A stretch of DNA of 64,000 nt, from assembly GCF_028769735.1 (NCBI RefSeq), contig NC_088172.1, positions 93,696,951-93,760,950 on the forward strand. Direction: 5' to 3'. The position numbers were made by a program, and so were the translations under genes. Shown here piece after piece: positions 36,901 to 44,660 of the stretch. Numbering within the stretch: position 1 is the stretch's first letter; every line of letters starts with the position of its first letter. This DNA comes from Zonotrichia leucophrys gambelii. Lineage: Eukaryota; Chordata; Aves; Passeriformes; Passerellidae. The notes beneath the pieces are model-generated. The model saw only the letters and a program-made list of their open reading frames with translations. It ran no database searches and was not told the origin of the DNA.

Positions 36901-37518
36901 CTCTGAGCAGTATTGAGTTACGAAATGTGAATGGAAAGATGGAAGGCTCCAATGGTTAGAGGGGACAAAAGATTCCTTCTTGAGGCTGGCCTTGTCTGAA
37001 TCCACAGAAAAAACCCACACAGCTGTGACTGCTAGCTCTGAAAACCACAAAGACCTCTCTTCAAGCAGGCAGGCCTTATTGATGTTTCCATAGCACCTTA
37101 ATACCATCCTCAATGTTGGACCCAATTAGCAAGCAGAGGAAGAACACAACATTTATCTACAGTGAGACCAGACATTGATGGCAGAGAAAGCAACAGGATT
37201 TGCATCTCATGACCATTTCCAGTTTGGGGTCAGCTGTGGCCACAGACCCTGTCCTGGCAGACAGAAGGAGTCATTTGGCCGCTGTCAAAAAGGAGAAAAC
37301 AGTATAAACTAATGAGACGATGTTGTGATGCCATGGGTGTCCTTGCAGGATCATCTGTAGCTGTCAGGCACCTACTCTGACACAGAGCCACCACTGATCA
37401 CCATGGACAACTTTTCCCTGAAATGTGCGGGGAATTTTTCCATTTGGCTCTAGCCTTTTAGTTCCCTTCTATCCTCACCTTTTCCTTCAGTTGTTTTTCC
37501 TTTTCTGATGAAATCCAT
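673..37518 (-). CDS. TOGARAM2: TOGARAM2-like gene, 27 exons, with fourfold exon cassette
   Basis: TOGARAM proteins carry TOG/HEAT arrays that bind tubulin and shape axonemal microtubules in cilia. I joined 27 minus-strand exons from the ATG at 37518 to the stop at 673. They total 3957 nt (1318 residues plus stop), and all 26 junctions keep phase without creating a stop. Order: short first exon; four copies of a three-exon cassette (unit exons A, B, C); a 231-nt exon; four linker exons; TOG domain one (exons 13156 to 7430); a linker exon; TOG domain two (5074 to 673). The tubulin-contact style motif DSDDWELKKKGL spans one splice junction. Symbol choice rests on the TOG sequence plus the position directly downstream of WDR43; TOGARAM1 is the alternative. 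The first exon is the least certain part. The cassette array makes the N-terminal half longer than a single-copy arrangement would be. Confidence 0.82.
2297..2383 (-). CDS. TOGARAM2: TOGARAM2-like exon (TOG two)
   Basis: 87 nt, phase 1 to 1. It encodes EVSLMKELSHQWSKLSGEAL and then LEVTECIT. It links the third and fifth helices of the second TOG domain. The acceptor ends cacttgtag and the donor is ACAG/GTATGG. Confidence 0.85.
3465..3681 (-). CDS. TOGARAM2: TOGARAM2-like exon (TOG two, HEAT repeats)
   Basis: 217 nt, phase 0 to 1. It encodes IFDHFVLRINDTHKKVKQQA, then LEVLAEMTGVLEDALNPVMV and RLVEGITKNLNSKDPGVHAA. The phrases DxxKKVxQxALE and LNSKDPGVHAAA are TOGARAM-like HEAT repeats. The acceptor has a strong polypyrimidine tract. 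Confidence 0.92.
4870..5074 (-). CDS. TOGARAM2: TOGARAM2-like exon (start of second TOG domain)
   Basis: 205 nt, phase 2 to 0. It encodes VKSAPGGRLLHRPKAQVTLP, then ESLQKLYHLLEAKGFQTRME and GVALLLDLCKTSPQLISSNI. The second half is the first HEAT pair of a TOG domain. The donor is CAA/GTATGT. Confidence 0.86.
6375..6478 (-). CDS. TOGARAM2: TOGARAM2-like linker exon between TOG domains
   Basis: 104 nt, phase 0 to 2. It encodes EMENQQGERPSVKEPVKKRN and then DGSKEPQSPLPSSK. It is a Lys/Pro/Ser-rich disordered linker between the two TOG domains. It contains no long open frame and is found by splice sites (acceptor tttgtag, donor ACG/GTACTG) plus phase; the donor is weak. Confidence 0.65.
7430..7547 (-). 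CDS. TOGARAM2: TOGARAM2-like exon (end of first TOG domain)
   Basis: 118 nt, phase 2 to 0. It encodes HYGQEMVKMLLNNQKFKKLL and then EQSLSPHDLEDILTRIKKK, the closing helices of the first TOG domain. The segment HYGQEMVKML, rich in family-conserved positions, supports the assignment. Confidence 0.9.
8270..8537 (+). mobile_element. CR1 LINE 3' fragment
   Basis: Typical avian CR1 3'-end phrases: ccaggagctggactggatgac, gggtcccttcaaactcagca and the end ttccatgattctatg. It is in an intron of the TOGARAM2-like gene, opposite to gene orientation. Confidence 0.8.
8662..8814 (-). CDS. TOGARAM2: TOGARAM2-like exon (TOG one, HEAT repeat)
   Basis: 153 nt, phase 2 to 2. It encodes SRYVQVRKCAAQLLLSLMEK and later LPHVAGRLAQDRHKDTR. 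The N-x-x-VRxxAAxLL helix is the expected HEAT pattern (here YVQVRKCAAQLL). The donor is AAG/GTAATG. Confidence 0.88.
9890..10135 (+). mobile_element. CR1 LINE 3' fragment
   Basis: Contains cttttcacccacagggtgct, gggccctgcaacaggctccc and gagctggactggatggtcct, characteristic of CR1 3' regions. The terminal tatgattct repeats are degraded. Confidence 0.75.
10336..10571 (-). CDS. TOGARAM2: TOGARAM2-like exon (TOG one, HEAT repeats)
   Basis: 236 nt, phase 0 to 2. It encodes VTNLRSKVSCSAIVTLGELF, then AILKKDMDSEADEVAAVLLP and KAACKSLGMMVENVTPARAM. The helix-turn-helix spacing and LRSKVSCSAIVTLGEL are typical of TOGARAM HEAT repeats. Confidence 0.9.
11316..11421 (-). CDS. TOGARAM2: TOGARAM2-like exon (TOG one, first HEAT repeat)
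   Basis: 106 nt, phase 2 to 0. It encodes ELKKKGLFNIPRLAESHPEV and then LLCRLREICLAATSE. With the preceding exon this gives DDWELKKKGL, the first HEAT repeat of a TOG domain. Confidence 0.88.
13024..13156 (-). CDS. TOGARAM2: TOGARAM2-like exon (start of first TOG domain)
   Basis: 133 nt, phase 1 to 2. It runs from VTPQMATGAKRREEPLRGRG to SLQEALSMLDSDD plus two bases of the Trp codon that the next exon completes. The DSDDW sequence is the opening of a TOG domain. In TOG families a Trp in the first inter-helix loop contacts tubulin. Confidence 0.85.
13890..14051 (-). CDS. TOGARAM2: TOGARAM2-like linker exon with LPPI motif
   Basis: 162 nt, phase 1 to 1. It encodes FRLPPIDGTAPGVERKHPGG, then AMKKRVVRKQDNVPLLPSTP and THLHGD-like residues ending CSSS. 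The RLPPIDG core resembles the KPLPPI core of the cassette A exons. The acceptor is ccctgcag and the donor GTAAGC. Confidence 0.75.
14200..14460 (-). mobile_element. CR1 LINE 3' fragment
   Basis: Begins with the reverse complement of the CR1 tail (atcacagaatcctagag), then gggttggaaggcacctctaa and catctagtccaacccctg. It ends in tctaacctaaatctaccctc. This is a standard CR1 signature on the minus strand. Confidence 0.85.
15153..15300 (-). CDS. TOGARAM2: TOGARAM2-like exon (charged helical linker)
   Basis: 148 nt, phase 0 to 1. It encodes VCDALGKLAEKNIQRKKMEL, then FEKEMKRRQKETSLQLLSKA and VEPRHAAEA. The dense Lys/Arg/Glu pattern suggests a long charged helix, plausibly a microtubule-binding linker (inference). 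Confidence 0.75.
16249..16337 (-). CDS. TOGARAM2: TOGARAM2-like linker exon
   Basis: 89 nt, phase 1 to 0. It encodes LPLSQAKEMDHPSSCGVTRD and then KELRDSSGK. Acceptor cccag and donor AAG/GTAAGG are strong. No domain is recognised; it is probably a disordered linker before the TOG region. Confidence 0.7.
17036..17259 (-). pseudogene. Decayed cassette A exon (A') after exon D
   Basis: From an acceptor (ttcag at 17260) the frame reads LTHCHGPKEVTLGSVVSLPP and later PSIQNYPPSSKPR, a diverged A exon. No donor exists at the expected position, and the purine-rich tail is replaced by unrelated sequence with a poly-A run. Skipping it leaves the phases of exon D and the 16337 exon compatible, so it is most likely dead. 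Confidence 0.6.
17707..17937 (-). CDS. TOGARAM2: TOGARAM2-like exon D (phase-symmetric linker exon)
   Basis: 231 nt, phase 1 to 1. It encodes ASSESTTKTQRKEEESSQCK, then a segment with PLFPRELMDLFGLDIPVPEP, and ends EPQEPQEHGSASEK. The repeated PQE comes from a short tandem repeat of ctcctgggg-type bases on the plus strand. Fragments of this exon's 3' end recur next to the other units (HGSAS followed by HRG or EKG), but the full body is open only here. Confidence 0.72.
19905..22329 (-). CDS. TOGARAM2: Cassette unit 4 (exons A4, B4, C4)
   Basis: Exons: A4 22115-22329 (215 nt), B4 20412-20575 (164 nt), C4 19905-19951 (47 nt). The sum is 426 nt, or 142 codons. A4 is the most diverged A exon: DLTDYSISKSLPQTCPSSLL, then SKPLPPIREISSPIKPRKMF and an acidic/lysine tail. 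It keeps the exact length, both phases and the SKPLPPI core. B4 is nearly identical to B2. C4 encodes SGSSSRRQEKSLEHA. C4 then splices in phase 1 to the exon at 17937. Confidence 0.75.
24760..26477 (-). CDS. TOGARAM2: Cassette unit 3 (exons A3, B3, C3)
   Basis: Exons: A3 26263-26477 (215 nt), B3 25271-25425 (155 nt), C3 24760-24806 (47 nt). The sum is 417 nt, or 139 codons. B3 is the unit-1 type (GSLGKSLIPVMRKAGSL) but is nine bases shorter than the 164-nt form, so three codons are missing in frame. C3 encodes PRSSSRKQEKTLEHA. All splice sites are canonical. Confidence 0.75.
28822..31312 (-). CDS. TOGARAM2: Cassette unit 2 (exons A2, B2, C2)
   Basis: Exons: A2 31098-31312 (215 nt), B2 30090-30253 (164 nt), C2 28822-28868 (47 nt), with the same phases as unit 1. 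The sum is 426 nt, or 142 codons. B2 is of a second type: ASLPYSCGGEMKKASFGLPL and then IPPIGKAGSLNVG. C2 encodes PSSSSRRQEKMSEHA. A2 and its flanks are almost identical to A1, while B2 and C2 resemble unit 4. The intron between B2 and C2 is about 0.8 kb longer than in other units. Confidence 0.75.
29082..29865. other. Unit-2-specific intron segment
   Basis: About 0.8 kb between exons B2 and C2 that has no counterpart in units 1, 3 and 4, where the flanks are joined. It carries no LTR or CR1 signature that I recognise. A 319-codon open frame on the plus strand (29024-29983) crosses it and both flanks. Confidence 0.5.
32497..32535 (-). pseudogene. Broken copy of first exon (H3)
   Basis: Homologous to H2 including ATG and GTGAGG donor, but 39 nt instead of 40. 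The lost base moves the donor to phase 0, which does not fit the phase-1 acceptor of A2. Its surroundings (about 31.0-33.0 kb) are almost identical to 36.0-38.0 kb, so the copy is recent. Confidence 0.5.
34564..36292 (-). CDS. TOGARAM2: Cassette unit 1 (exons A1, B1, C1)
   Basis: Exons: A1 36078-36292 (215 nt, phase 1-0), B1 35068-35228 (161 nt, phase 0-2), C1 34564-34610 (47 nt, phase 2-1). They sum to 423 nt, or 141 codons. A1 carries LTGYPLAKRFSLASPSMLL, then SKPLPPIQKSFPATKASK and a Glu/Lys-rich tail. B1 begins TSLPYTSDGEMKKGSLGKSL. C1 is a Ser/Arg/Lys-rich segment, PRSRSRNQEKSLEHE. The C1 donor is GTAACT, unlike the GTAGGT-type donors of the other units. I know no domain for this cassette; it looks disordered, basic and proline-rich. 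Confidence 0.75.
37479..37518 (-). CDS. TOGARAM2: Putative first coding exon (H2) of TOGARAM2-like gene
   Basis: 40 nt: ATG plus 12 codons and one base (MDFIRKGKTTEGK), then an AAAAG/GTGAGG donor in phase 1, which fits the next exon at 36292. The start context GAAGATGG has A at -3 and G at +4. Just upstream is a small CpG-containing block (about 37560-37770), as expected for a promoter. Related copies lie at 50921-50960 and 32497-32535; only the 40-nt versions keep phase 1. No transcript evidence is available, so this is inference. Confidence 0.5.
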
Positions 37519-37559
37519 CTTCAAACCCGTGCTTCTGCCAGGCAGAAGTGTCAGGGTTT

Positions 37560-37770
37560 GAATCTGGGATGGCTCTCGGAGTTGGCAGCGATGGGAGCTC
37601 GGTACCCAGCCTCAGAACAAGGCCGGGTGACTCCAATCGCCAGCGCTCGGCACACAGAGGCAGAGCCAGACGCGTCTGCTGCCGCTGGGGCCGTGTCCAG
37701 CACAACCTGCACCAGCCCAGCCTGGGGCTGCCCCTTTGTGACACGCTGCCCATGCTTCTCTCGTTTCCAT
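37560..37770 (-). promoter_or_regulatory. Candidate promoter (CpG-containing block) of TOGARAM2-like gene
   Basis: Just upstream of the H2 start codon the base composition changes: several CpGs, a CCAAT-type sequence (ctccaatcgcc on the plus strand) and a palindromic ttccatgg at about 37765-37772. The same block is kept at about 32590-32790 and, shortened, at 51000-51140. No TATA box was seen. The promoter role is inferred from position only. Confidence 0.35.
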
Positions 37771-38399
37771 GGCTGCAAAACCCCACCCCAACTCCATCCC
37801 CTTCCATTCCCTTCCCTAGGGCAGCCAGCCCTAAGCCCAACCTGGCCAGGCCTGAGGCTTTCACACTGTCTAGGATGTAGACCCTCTCCAAAGCTACTTT
37901 GCAAGGCCTTTCATTCTGTACTTCCCACTCAGTTCTGGGTTGCAGCTTGTTGGTGTGGGATTTTGTTTAATTCTCTTCACATCATACAAAGTGGTGAGAC
38001 ACAAAAAATGGCACTGGGCAGTGGAAGTAGAAGCAGCTTTGCACTCCCCGGTGGATGGCCCCAAAACTCAGTTGGCCAAGAGCTGTGTGTTCCTTTTTGC
38101 TCCACTTCATTGTTCCAGGGCTTTATCCTCTTCTTTCTTTATTGCAGAGACACCCATAAACATGATCTGACTCAAAACATTTCTGATCCTGGCAGTTCTT
38201 GACAATTCCAAATTTTCTTAATGGAAATAGCATGGGGCAGGTCATTCTAAATCGTTCCTCAACAGAGCAGATCAAACTAACCATCCTTGATTTGGATGAA
38301 CTAAGCCTGAGCCATGGGACCTGTGGGTCTGATCTCTTTTTCTGCGTCTGCAAAATTATTTCTTCAAGTCTCTTGTCTCCTATCTATTCAAAGAACCTT

Positions 38400-38860
38400 T
38401 GCACTCTGCATCAGATGCCCCCAGTGTTCAGTGGGCAGATTTAATCAGCTTTTGTACACATTCTGCCCCCTGAGCCCAGCAGCATTGCTGGGACCCTGCA
38501 GCACCCCTGCAGGCCAACGTGCTCCAGGCACAGCTGCAGGAGGGAGATTGCAACAAGTCCTGGCTGAAGGAGTCTCCAGGCTGCTGCAGCCCTTCCCCTG
38601 CGGCGGAATCATCCCTCCCTGCCATAGGGGGAGCCATGGGGCTGACAGGCTCTGTGCAGATGAGCGTCTCCTCCATGTGCTGCTGCTGCTGCTGCTGATC
38701 CAGCTGCTGCTGCCTTCCCCCACAGCTGGATCAGGAGCCTGCCTGGGAAAATAACACTGCCAGTGCCTGTGCCAGCCACCGATCCCTGCCAGGACCCTTG
38801 CACACTGGGCATCCTGCCCACCAAACTGCTCCACTCAGGTGATGTTAGAACACCTCAAAA
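38400..38860 (-). other. Element F with CTG repeat, upstream of gene
   Basis: A GC-rich block with an open frame starting MEETLICTEPVSPMAPPM and an upstream acceptor-like ttttcccag. It lies 0.9-1.3 kb upstream of first exon H2. A second copy lies at about 52200-52660, where the same ATG is GTG and the number of CTG units differs, shifting the upstream frame. No convincing donor was found. It could be an unspliced 5' exon or a promoter-proximal element. Confidence 0.3.
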
Positions 38861-39689
38861 TACATTCAAATTATGTGTTTTGCACATTCTGGCAAATTCA
38901 TGGCCTTACAGTCCAAATGATGGAGGCAGACTGCTGTTGGCAGAATGGGGGAAGCACCAGCAGCTGCTCTCCCCATGACTGGATGGCCACAGCAGCAGAG
39001 CAAGTCTCCCTCCGTGCCCACTGCTGTGGGACCCAGTGCTTTGGGCTTGTTCCCACTGAACTCAGGCAGCTGCTACAGCAGCAGCATCACTTCACACATT
39101 TGATAACAAAGAGTTGGAATGGCACACAGGACTTGCCCCAAGAGCTACAAAATATTTTTTAAAAGAGCAGGGGACGGGGGAGTTGGAATACTCAGTTCCT
39201 TTTTAATACAAGCATACCTGGATTTAAGCAGGGACACTGGGCTAATCATACTGGGGACTGCCTTGTAAGCCTTGTCTCTAGCAATTCCCACCATTCTGCA
39301 AGCAATTTTCACTACAAAGGGGTAGATAAGATTTTACAACACCTCCATGAGCAAGTCTGAGACAGAAGTCAAAGCACAAGAAAATACTCCCAAATCTGCC
39401 CCCACTGGGGAAAAGAAGCAGAAAAGCAGGTGAAACAAGTGCCTTTACAGCTGAAGTGCCTGCATTTATCCCATGGTCCAACAAAAGCACCTCAATTCAA
39501 ACCCACAGCTTAAGATGAAGGAGTAACAGTGTGTTGAGAGCATTTAAAGCCTGATTCCTGTTACTTTCAAGGAGAGGTCAATGCTAAATCCCTTTAAAAC
39601 ACAAATGCAGGTCTATTTGGGTTTGCATCCTTCAAAAGCACAAATGGAGGTTTAGAATAGCAGGACTATTTCCATTGTAAAAGACCTTT
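38861..39689. other. Intergenic stretch left of the CR1
   Basis: The first part (to about 39.0 kb) still matches the flank of element F at 52.7-52.8 kb. The rest is unique sequence with nothing recognisable. Confidence 0.5.
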
Positions 39690-40350
39690 AAGGTCATGGA
39701 GTCCTTCCAATAACCTAAGACCCCTGACACTGCCAAGGCCACCACTGAAGCATCACCCAGGACAGGATTGGCCTTCTTGGCCACCTGGGCACACCTGGCT
39801 CACGTTCAGCCACTGCCAACCAGCACCCCCAGGTCCTCCTCTGCTGGGCGCCTTTCCAGCCACTCTGCCCCCAGCCCGTGACCTTCCATGGGGCTGCTGT
39901 GGCCCAAGGGCAGGACGGGGCACTGCACCTTGTTGATCCTCATGCAAGTGGCCTCAGCCCATGATCCAGCCTGTCCTGATCTCTCTGCAGAGACTTCCTG
40001 CCCTCCAGCAGATCAACACTCCCATCCAGCTTGGCATTGTCTGTAAGCTGCCTGAGGTGCCCTTGATTATCCCCTCCACATCATTGACAAAGATGTGAAT
40101 CACACCTGGCCCCTGTGCTGAGCCCTGAGGAGCACTCCTTGTGACCTGGTGCCAGCTGGATTTAATTCCACTGAATTCCACCACTCCCTGGGCCCAGCCA
40201 TCCTGACAGTTTCTTTCCCAGGGAAGAGTTCATTCAGTTCTTCAGTCTTTTCCTCAACCTTTGTTCCATGTTTCCCCCCATGGCCAGGAGAAGACAGAGC
40301 TTCTCCTTAGACCTCCATTCGTTGCTGATGTATTTACAGAAACATTTTTA
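39690..40350 (-). mobile_element. CR1 LINE, longer fragment including ORF2 end
   Basis: Reads like the 3' part of a CR1 in reverse: ggattggccttcttggccac, ccctccagcagatcaacact, cattgacaaagatgtgaatc and ctgagccctgaggagcactc. The encoded reverse-transcriptase end is degraded. Confidence 0.85.
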
Positions 40351-40365
40351 TCCTCTTTGAATCTT

Positions 40366-40440
40366 CTAGGAAGAAATTCTCAACAGTGAGGCAGGTGAGG
40401 CACTGGGAACAAGTTGCCCAGAGGAGCTGTGGATGCCTAA
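40366..40440 (+). mobile_element. Short CR1 fragment in opposite orientation
   Basis: gaagaaattctcaacagtga and ttgcccagaggagctgtgga match the CR1 3' region on the plus strand. It abuts the left arm of the inverted repeat, so it marks a rearrangement junction. Confidence 0.65.
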
Positions 40441-40449
40441 GGAAGGGTG

Positions 40450-41645
40450 TTAGGTGAACATGGCTCAGCCTCACACAGAGGTGAGGTTGGATCTGAGCTG
40501 CTCTCTGGTGGGTGGAAGGCTCTTGTGGCAGCGCAGAGAGGCTGTGCCCATTGGCAGGGAAAAGCTGTGCCCTGCATGTGCCCCTGCAAGGAGCTGTGCT
40601 GCTGCCAGTGCCCCTGGAGCTGTAGGGCTGCTGAGCTGTGGGGCAGGGAGAGGAGCAGCAGGGTGCATGTGCAGCTGAGCCATTGCTGGAGAGCACAGGG
40701 CTCTGGGCTCCCTGCTGTCCCAGGGCAGCCCAGAGGCCAGGCTGTGGAATTCCTCTGGGGAATGGGTCAGAGTTTTCTCCTGGCCTGATTCAAGAGTCTG
40801 TCAGCAGGAGCATGTTTCCCTGTGCAGCTGTTTAGAAGTTTCCAAGGAATCTGTTCCATGAAATATGGAGCTTCAGATGCTTTAGGTTTGCTTTGCATCC
40901 TCTGTCACATTTTGTGTCTCCCCTTTGCAGATCTGACTGGCTACAGCCTTATCAAGAAGTTTTCTCTGGACCCTTCCAATGTTCTCCTTGCCTCCCATCC
41001 AGAATAAATCTTTTGATTGTATCTTCAAATTTTGATGACAGTTTTTCAATTGTATATATTTTATTGTGATGATTTTAAAGATATTAAAAAATTAAATTTA
41101 AATAAACCAAAAGGAGAATGTGAGACCCAGACCTGCTAGCCTGGAGTTTCCTCACTGCACATCTCCTCTTCCTCTTTTGCCATGTTTTCTTTGGGTCATT
41201 TGTGCTGCTCTTTTTTACTTGGCATTACAACAGGGCCACACATTGACATGATTGGGGCACAATGGATCCAAAAGATCCTGTCTAGTCAAAAGTTTTTTAC
41301 CTAGATGTGTTCTGTGCTCACCAAAGGCCTGAGCAAAGAAACAAAGAGAAGTGTGCCCAAATGGCAAAGCTTTTCTCCTTTGCAATCTCACACAGATCTG
41401 GCTCTCAGGTGTCTTCAGACACAATTTCATAGGTAAGAAGATGTGCATTTCACTGGGAAATGATGCACTGCTTTGGAAAAGCCATCTGTATGTACATTTA
41501 CCCAAGACAGCAGTCCAGCTGTGTTGTTTGCAACTTGTTTGCAGAAGGATGAGTGGACTGTGAGGCCAATAACAGTGACAAGGGTTCTTCAAATCTATTT
41601 GCACTCCAGCCTGGGTGCCATTCAGCCCAGAGCTATGGGACAATG
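40450..41645 (+). repeat. Left arm of large inverted repeat
   Basis: About 1.2 kb that matches the reverse complement of 47560-49720. It includes block R, a truncated A exon and a shared non-coding tail (for example cctcacagtccactcatcct near 47655, reversed here). The arms are separated by 5.9 kb. Confidence 0.75.
40931..41007 (+). pseudogene. Inverted, truncated cassette A exon
   Basis: The only cassette copy on the plus strand. It has acceptor ccctttgcag, then LTGYSLIKKFSLDPSNVLLA and a stop after SHPE. It lies in the left arm of the inverted repeat whose right arm holds A''. Confidence 0.6.
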
Positions 41646-42000
41646 ATGTAGTGCATCCCACACACGTTCTGCCTCCAAGAAAATCTTGGCTTGGCTTATT
41701 AGAGTGAAAGAAATAGAAGAGTAATAGAATGGACAGTCAAACTCATCCCTTTGGAATGACTCTCCTGCTTTCCACTGTCAATCCTGCACCTCGTGCTCCC
41801 AAGGCTTGCTACAAACAAGTATCTGAGATTGCTTAAAAATTCCCAGGCAAGATTCAGTAAAAAACAGAATATTAAGCAACAGCTCAAGAAAATTCATTGG
41901 CAACATTCACACTATTACTTACTAGTCAGTTAAGGAACAAGAAGGAAAAAAAAAGCAACAAACAAAATTCAGTCAATCAAACGAGAAACATTTTGAGAAG

Positions 42001-42044
42001 AGTGTGTGTGTGTGTGTGTGTGTCAGTGTGTGTGTGTGTGTGTC
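42001..42044 (+). repeat. (TG)n microsatellite
   Basis: Two TG runs separated by a TCAG interruption. It lies in the spacer between the inverted-repeat arms. Confidence 0.95.
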
Positions 42045-44660
42045 TTTAGGTGCTTTTGAGAAAGGGACAGCAAGGACAAGACAAAAAAGGAATATGGCCT
42101 AAAATCTTAACAGCACTCCAGCTTAACAGTGGTTAAACTGGAGCCTCCAGGAGTGGGGCTGTTGGCCCAGGATCCATTGCTGATCAGTGATCCTGCCAGT
42201 GCAGCAAACTTGAGAGCTCGCTGCCCCTGAGAGGCCCCACTCAGAGGGAGGTTGCTGCTGGCAGCCACTGTGCTCCAGGAGAGCTCCAAGGGCCTCCATT
42301 GGAGCGCTCTTTATGGGCCACAAGAGAGTAGGCCTCAGCCATAAAATGCTTCCTCATGGCTGCATTGCAGGTCAGCAGCCTGTCTTGGAAAGTGGGAGAA
42401 GAAGGATGCCATGCCATTCAGGCAAGAAAAGTGGTTTCCAAGGCTGTTCCCAGACACCCCAGGAGCTTGTTAGGCAGCACAGGTTCCTGGGAGCGCTCTG
42501 TGTCCCTGATAAGCTCAGCAGGAGCTGAGCCCAGGGGCTGTTCAGCAAGGCCCAGGCCTGACAAGCGTTTCCCAGATCACCCTGGGGCCGCACGAGGCCG
42601 GGCCCATTCACCACCACAATCTGAAGCACCAAGTTTTGATGGAGGGTAAAAAGCCAAGGCCCAGTGGAAGTGGGCCCTGTCCTCAGGCCTGTGGGAGAAT
42701 CACAGTTCAGATCTTTGTGCTGCTTATTCCATCTCTCCCCTCTTTACTAAGTTCTTGGTGGCAAGGTCACTTAGGTTAGACACACAGCTCACAAGCAGTG
42801 CTCCTGCAGCTTTCTGCTCAATGAATCAAAGTGAGATTACACATCCCAGATCATGTTCTGTTATGGTTTAACTGACTGATTTGAGTAATTTCTGGAGCAG
42901 CAAACTTGCTTCCTCAAATGTTTACTGTGTGTGACATGGAGCACAGAAGAAAGATTTAATGTCAAAGCCATCACCCAGGCAGTGCTCTTTTGACAAGTTC
43001 TGCCCTGAGCTTTCCTTAGGAAGATGTGAAAGCTTCAATGTCACCAGCACAAGCTCCTGCAATGGCGGCTGGCCATCAGAGCAGGGCTCTCAGCTGTGAA
43101 ACAAGTGTTGCCACAAGCAGCAGCTCCCCCAGGGCAGAAAATCAAGAGCTGGGAAGGAGCTGATCTAAAGGCCAAAGTTCCTTAGCTCCTTCCAAGAGGG
43201 CTGGAACACTTCCTCATTCCAATGAGTTGCAGTTCTGGACACCACAGCTCTGTGTGAGCACTGGACACAAATTCCTCCCACTGAGTGCTGGGATGGTTCC
43301 TGCAGGAGCTCTGGGCTCCTGCGTGTGCCAGACACAATGAGGAGAGAAGGAGCCCAGGGCACTGACACACCTTTGCCTTGGGCATGGCCCGGCCTGGACC
43401 AAACACCCTGAAAGGTTTCCTCTTTGGCCCATGTCTCGAAAGGTCAGGTCAGCTGTTTGATGACTCAGGTTGGTTTGTTGTCAAGGAATTTCCCTCAGAA
43501 ATACTGGGTTTGTCTCCCTCTGTGCCTTCCCCTCAGCAGCTTTGGGGATGCTCCTGTGTGAAGCCATCTGTCTCACACAGTTGGAGACAACCTAAAACAA
43601 GACACTCTGCTATAAATCATCTCCTCTAAAGTGTTCCAACAGTCCACTTCCAGCAATAGGAAATTAATACTAATAGATGAAAGTGGAAAGAAACCAACAT
43701 TATTATTATTATTAACAAACACAATGCCTACAAAACAAGAACAAAGGCCTGTAACTTCTATATGTCAATCTGTCAGACCTCACTGTGCCCTCACTGGAAC
43801 AAAGACCCAAAATGCCAGAGGAAAATCCCCTCAGGACTTGAGTTCCAAGATGGCGCTGGGTTCTCCCTCAGGAAGAACAGGAGCTATCACGGAATAGTTC
43901 CAGCAGCAATGAAAGTTCAGGGGCTTGTCCAGCATCGACTTTCTCCCAGTGGCAGAGCTCCGGGGAGCAGCCACGGCAGGTGAAGCAGCTGGACTGGAGC
44001 CCCTCGGTTCTTTTCTCCCCGCTGTGGCTCAGCTCACACACTCTTGGACTAGGAGCGGGGTCGCTCTGCTTCTGCCGGCACCGTGTCCCTGGGCTTGGAC
44101 AAACAGATTTCTGCCAGGAGAGCCCTGCACACTGTTCCACATATCTCTCATAAAGGCCTCAAACAACTACAAACACTCTGCCTACAGCAGCTTTCACAAA
44201 GGGCTGCAGAAATGCAGGATAGCCTAAAGTGAGAGGCAGAAGGCTTTTGTCTTGTTCCTGCCACCAGAATTCTTGACGATCTGATGCAATTTGATTCAGA
44301 TCTAACATGGTATATGAGTTTTTCCACTGAAATATTTCATGATGAGTAACAAGCCTTGGGAGCAAGAGGTACAGGACTGACATGTGAAACCATGAGCATA
44401 TCCTCCAAAGTGACCAGTTTAATTGTCCATTTTATTACTCTTGTATTTATTGCACAACTAATCAGCAAAACCAAGCTTTGCTTGGAGGCAAAACAGGCAT
44501 GGGATAAACTACAGTCCCTCACAGGGTCACCAGGGCTGGCAATGACAAAGCAGGCAGTCTGCTTCATTGTGAACCACTACAGAGCTAGATCTCAAAGTGG
44601 TTTTAAGTAGTATGGTATTATTAATCCCCCTTTTTCCGCATGAGATACAAAAAGAAGGTC

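Larger units (their letters stand above)
19000..38000. repeat. Tandem genomic units carrying the exon cassette
   Basis: Four large units repeat with A-exon starts at 36292, 31312, 26477 and 22329 (spacings 4980, 4835 and 4148 nt). Each contains, right to left: conserved intron block R, exon A, element E, exon B, exon C, and a block near 33.7, 28.0, 23.9 and 19.0 kb that is almost identical in all four. Units 1 and 2 also share the H/CpG block. Partial units lie at 0-0.6, 17.0-17.9 and 47.6-52.7 kb. Confidence 0.85.

Noticed and set aside
43365..44227. Several overlapping short frames in the spacer
   Set aside because: Low-similarity, unsupported frames in non-coding DNA; no family features.
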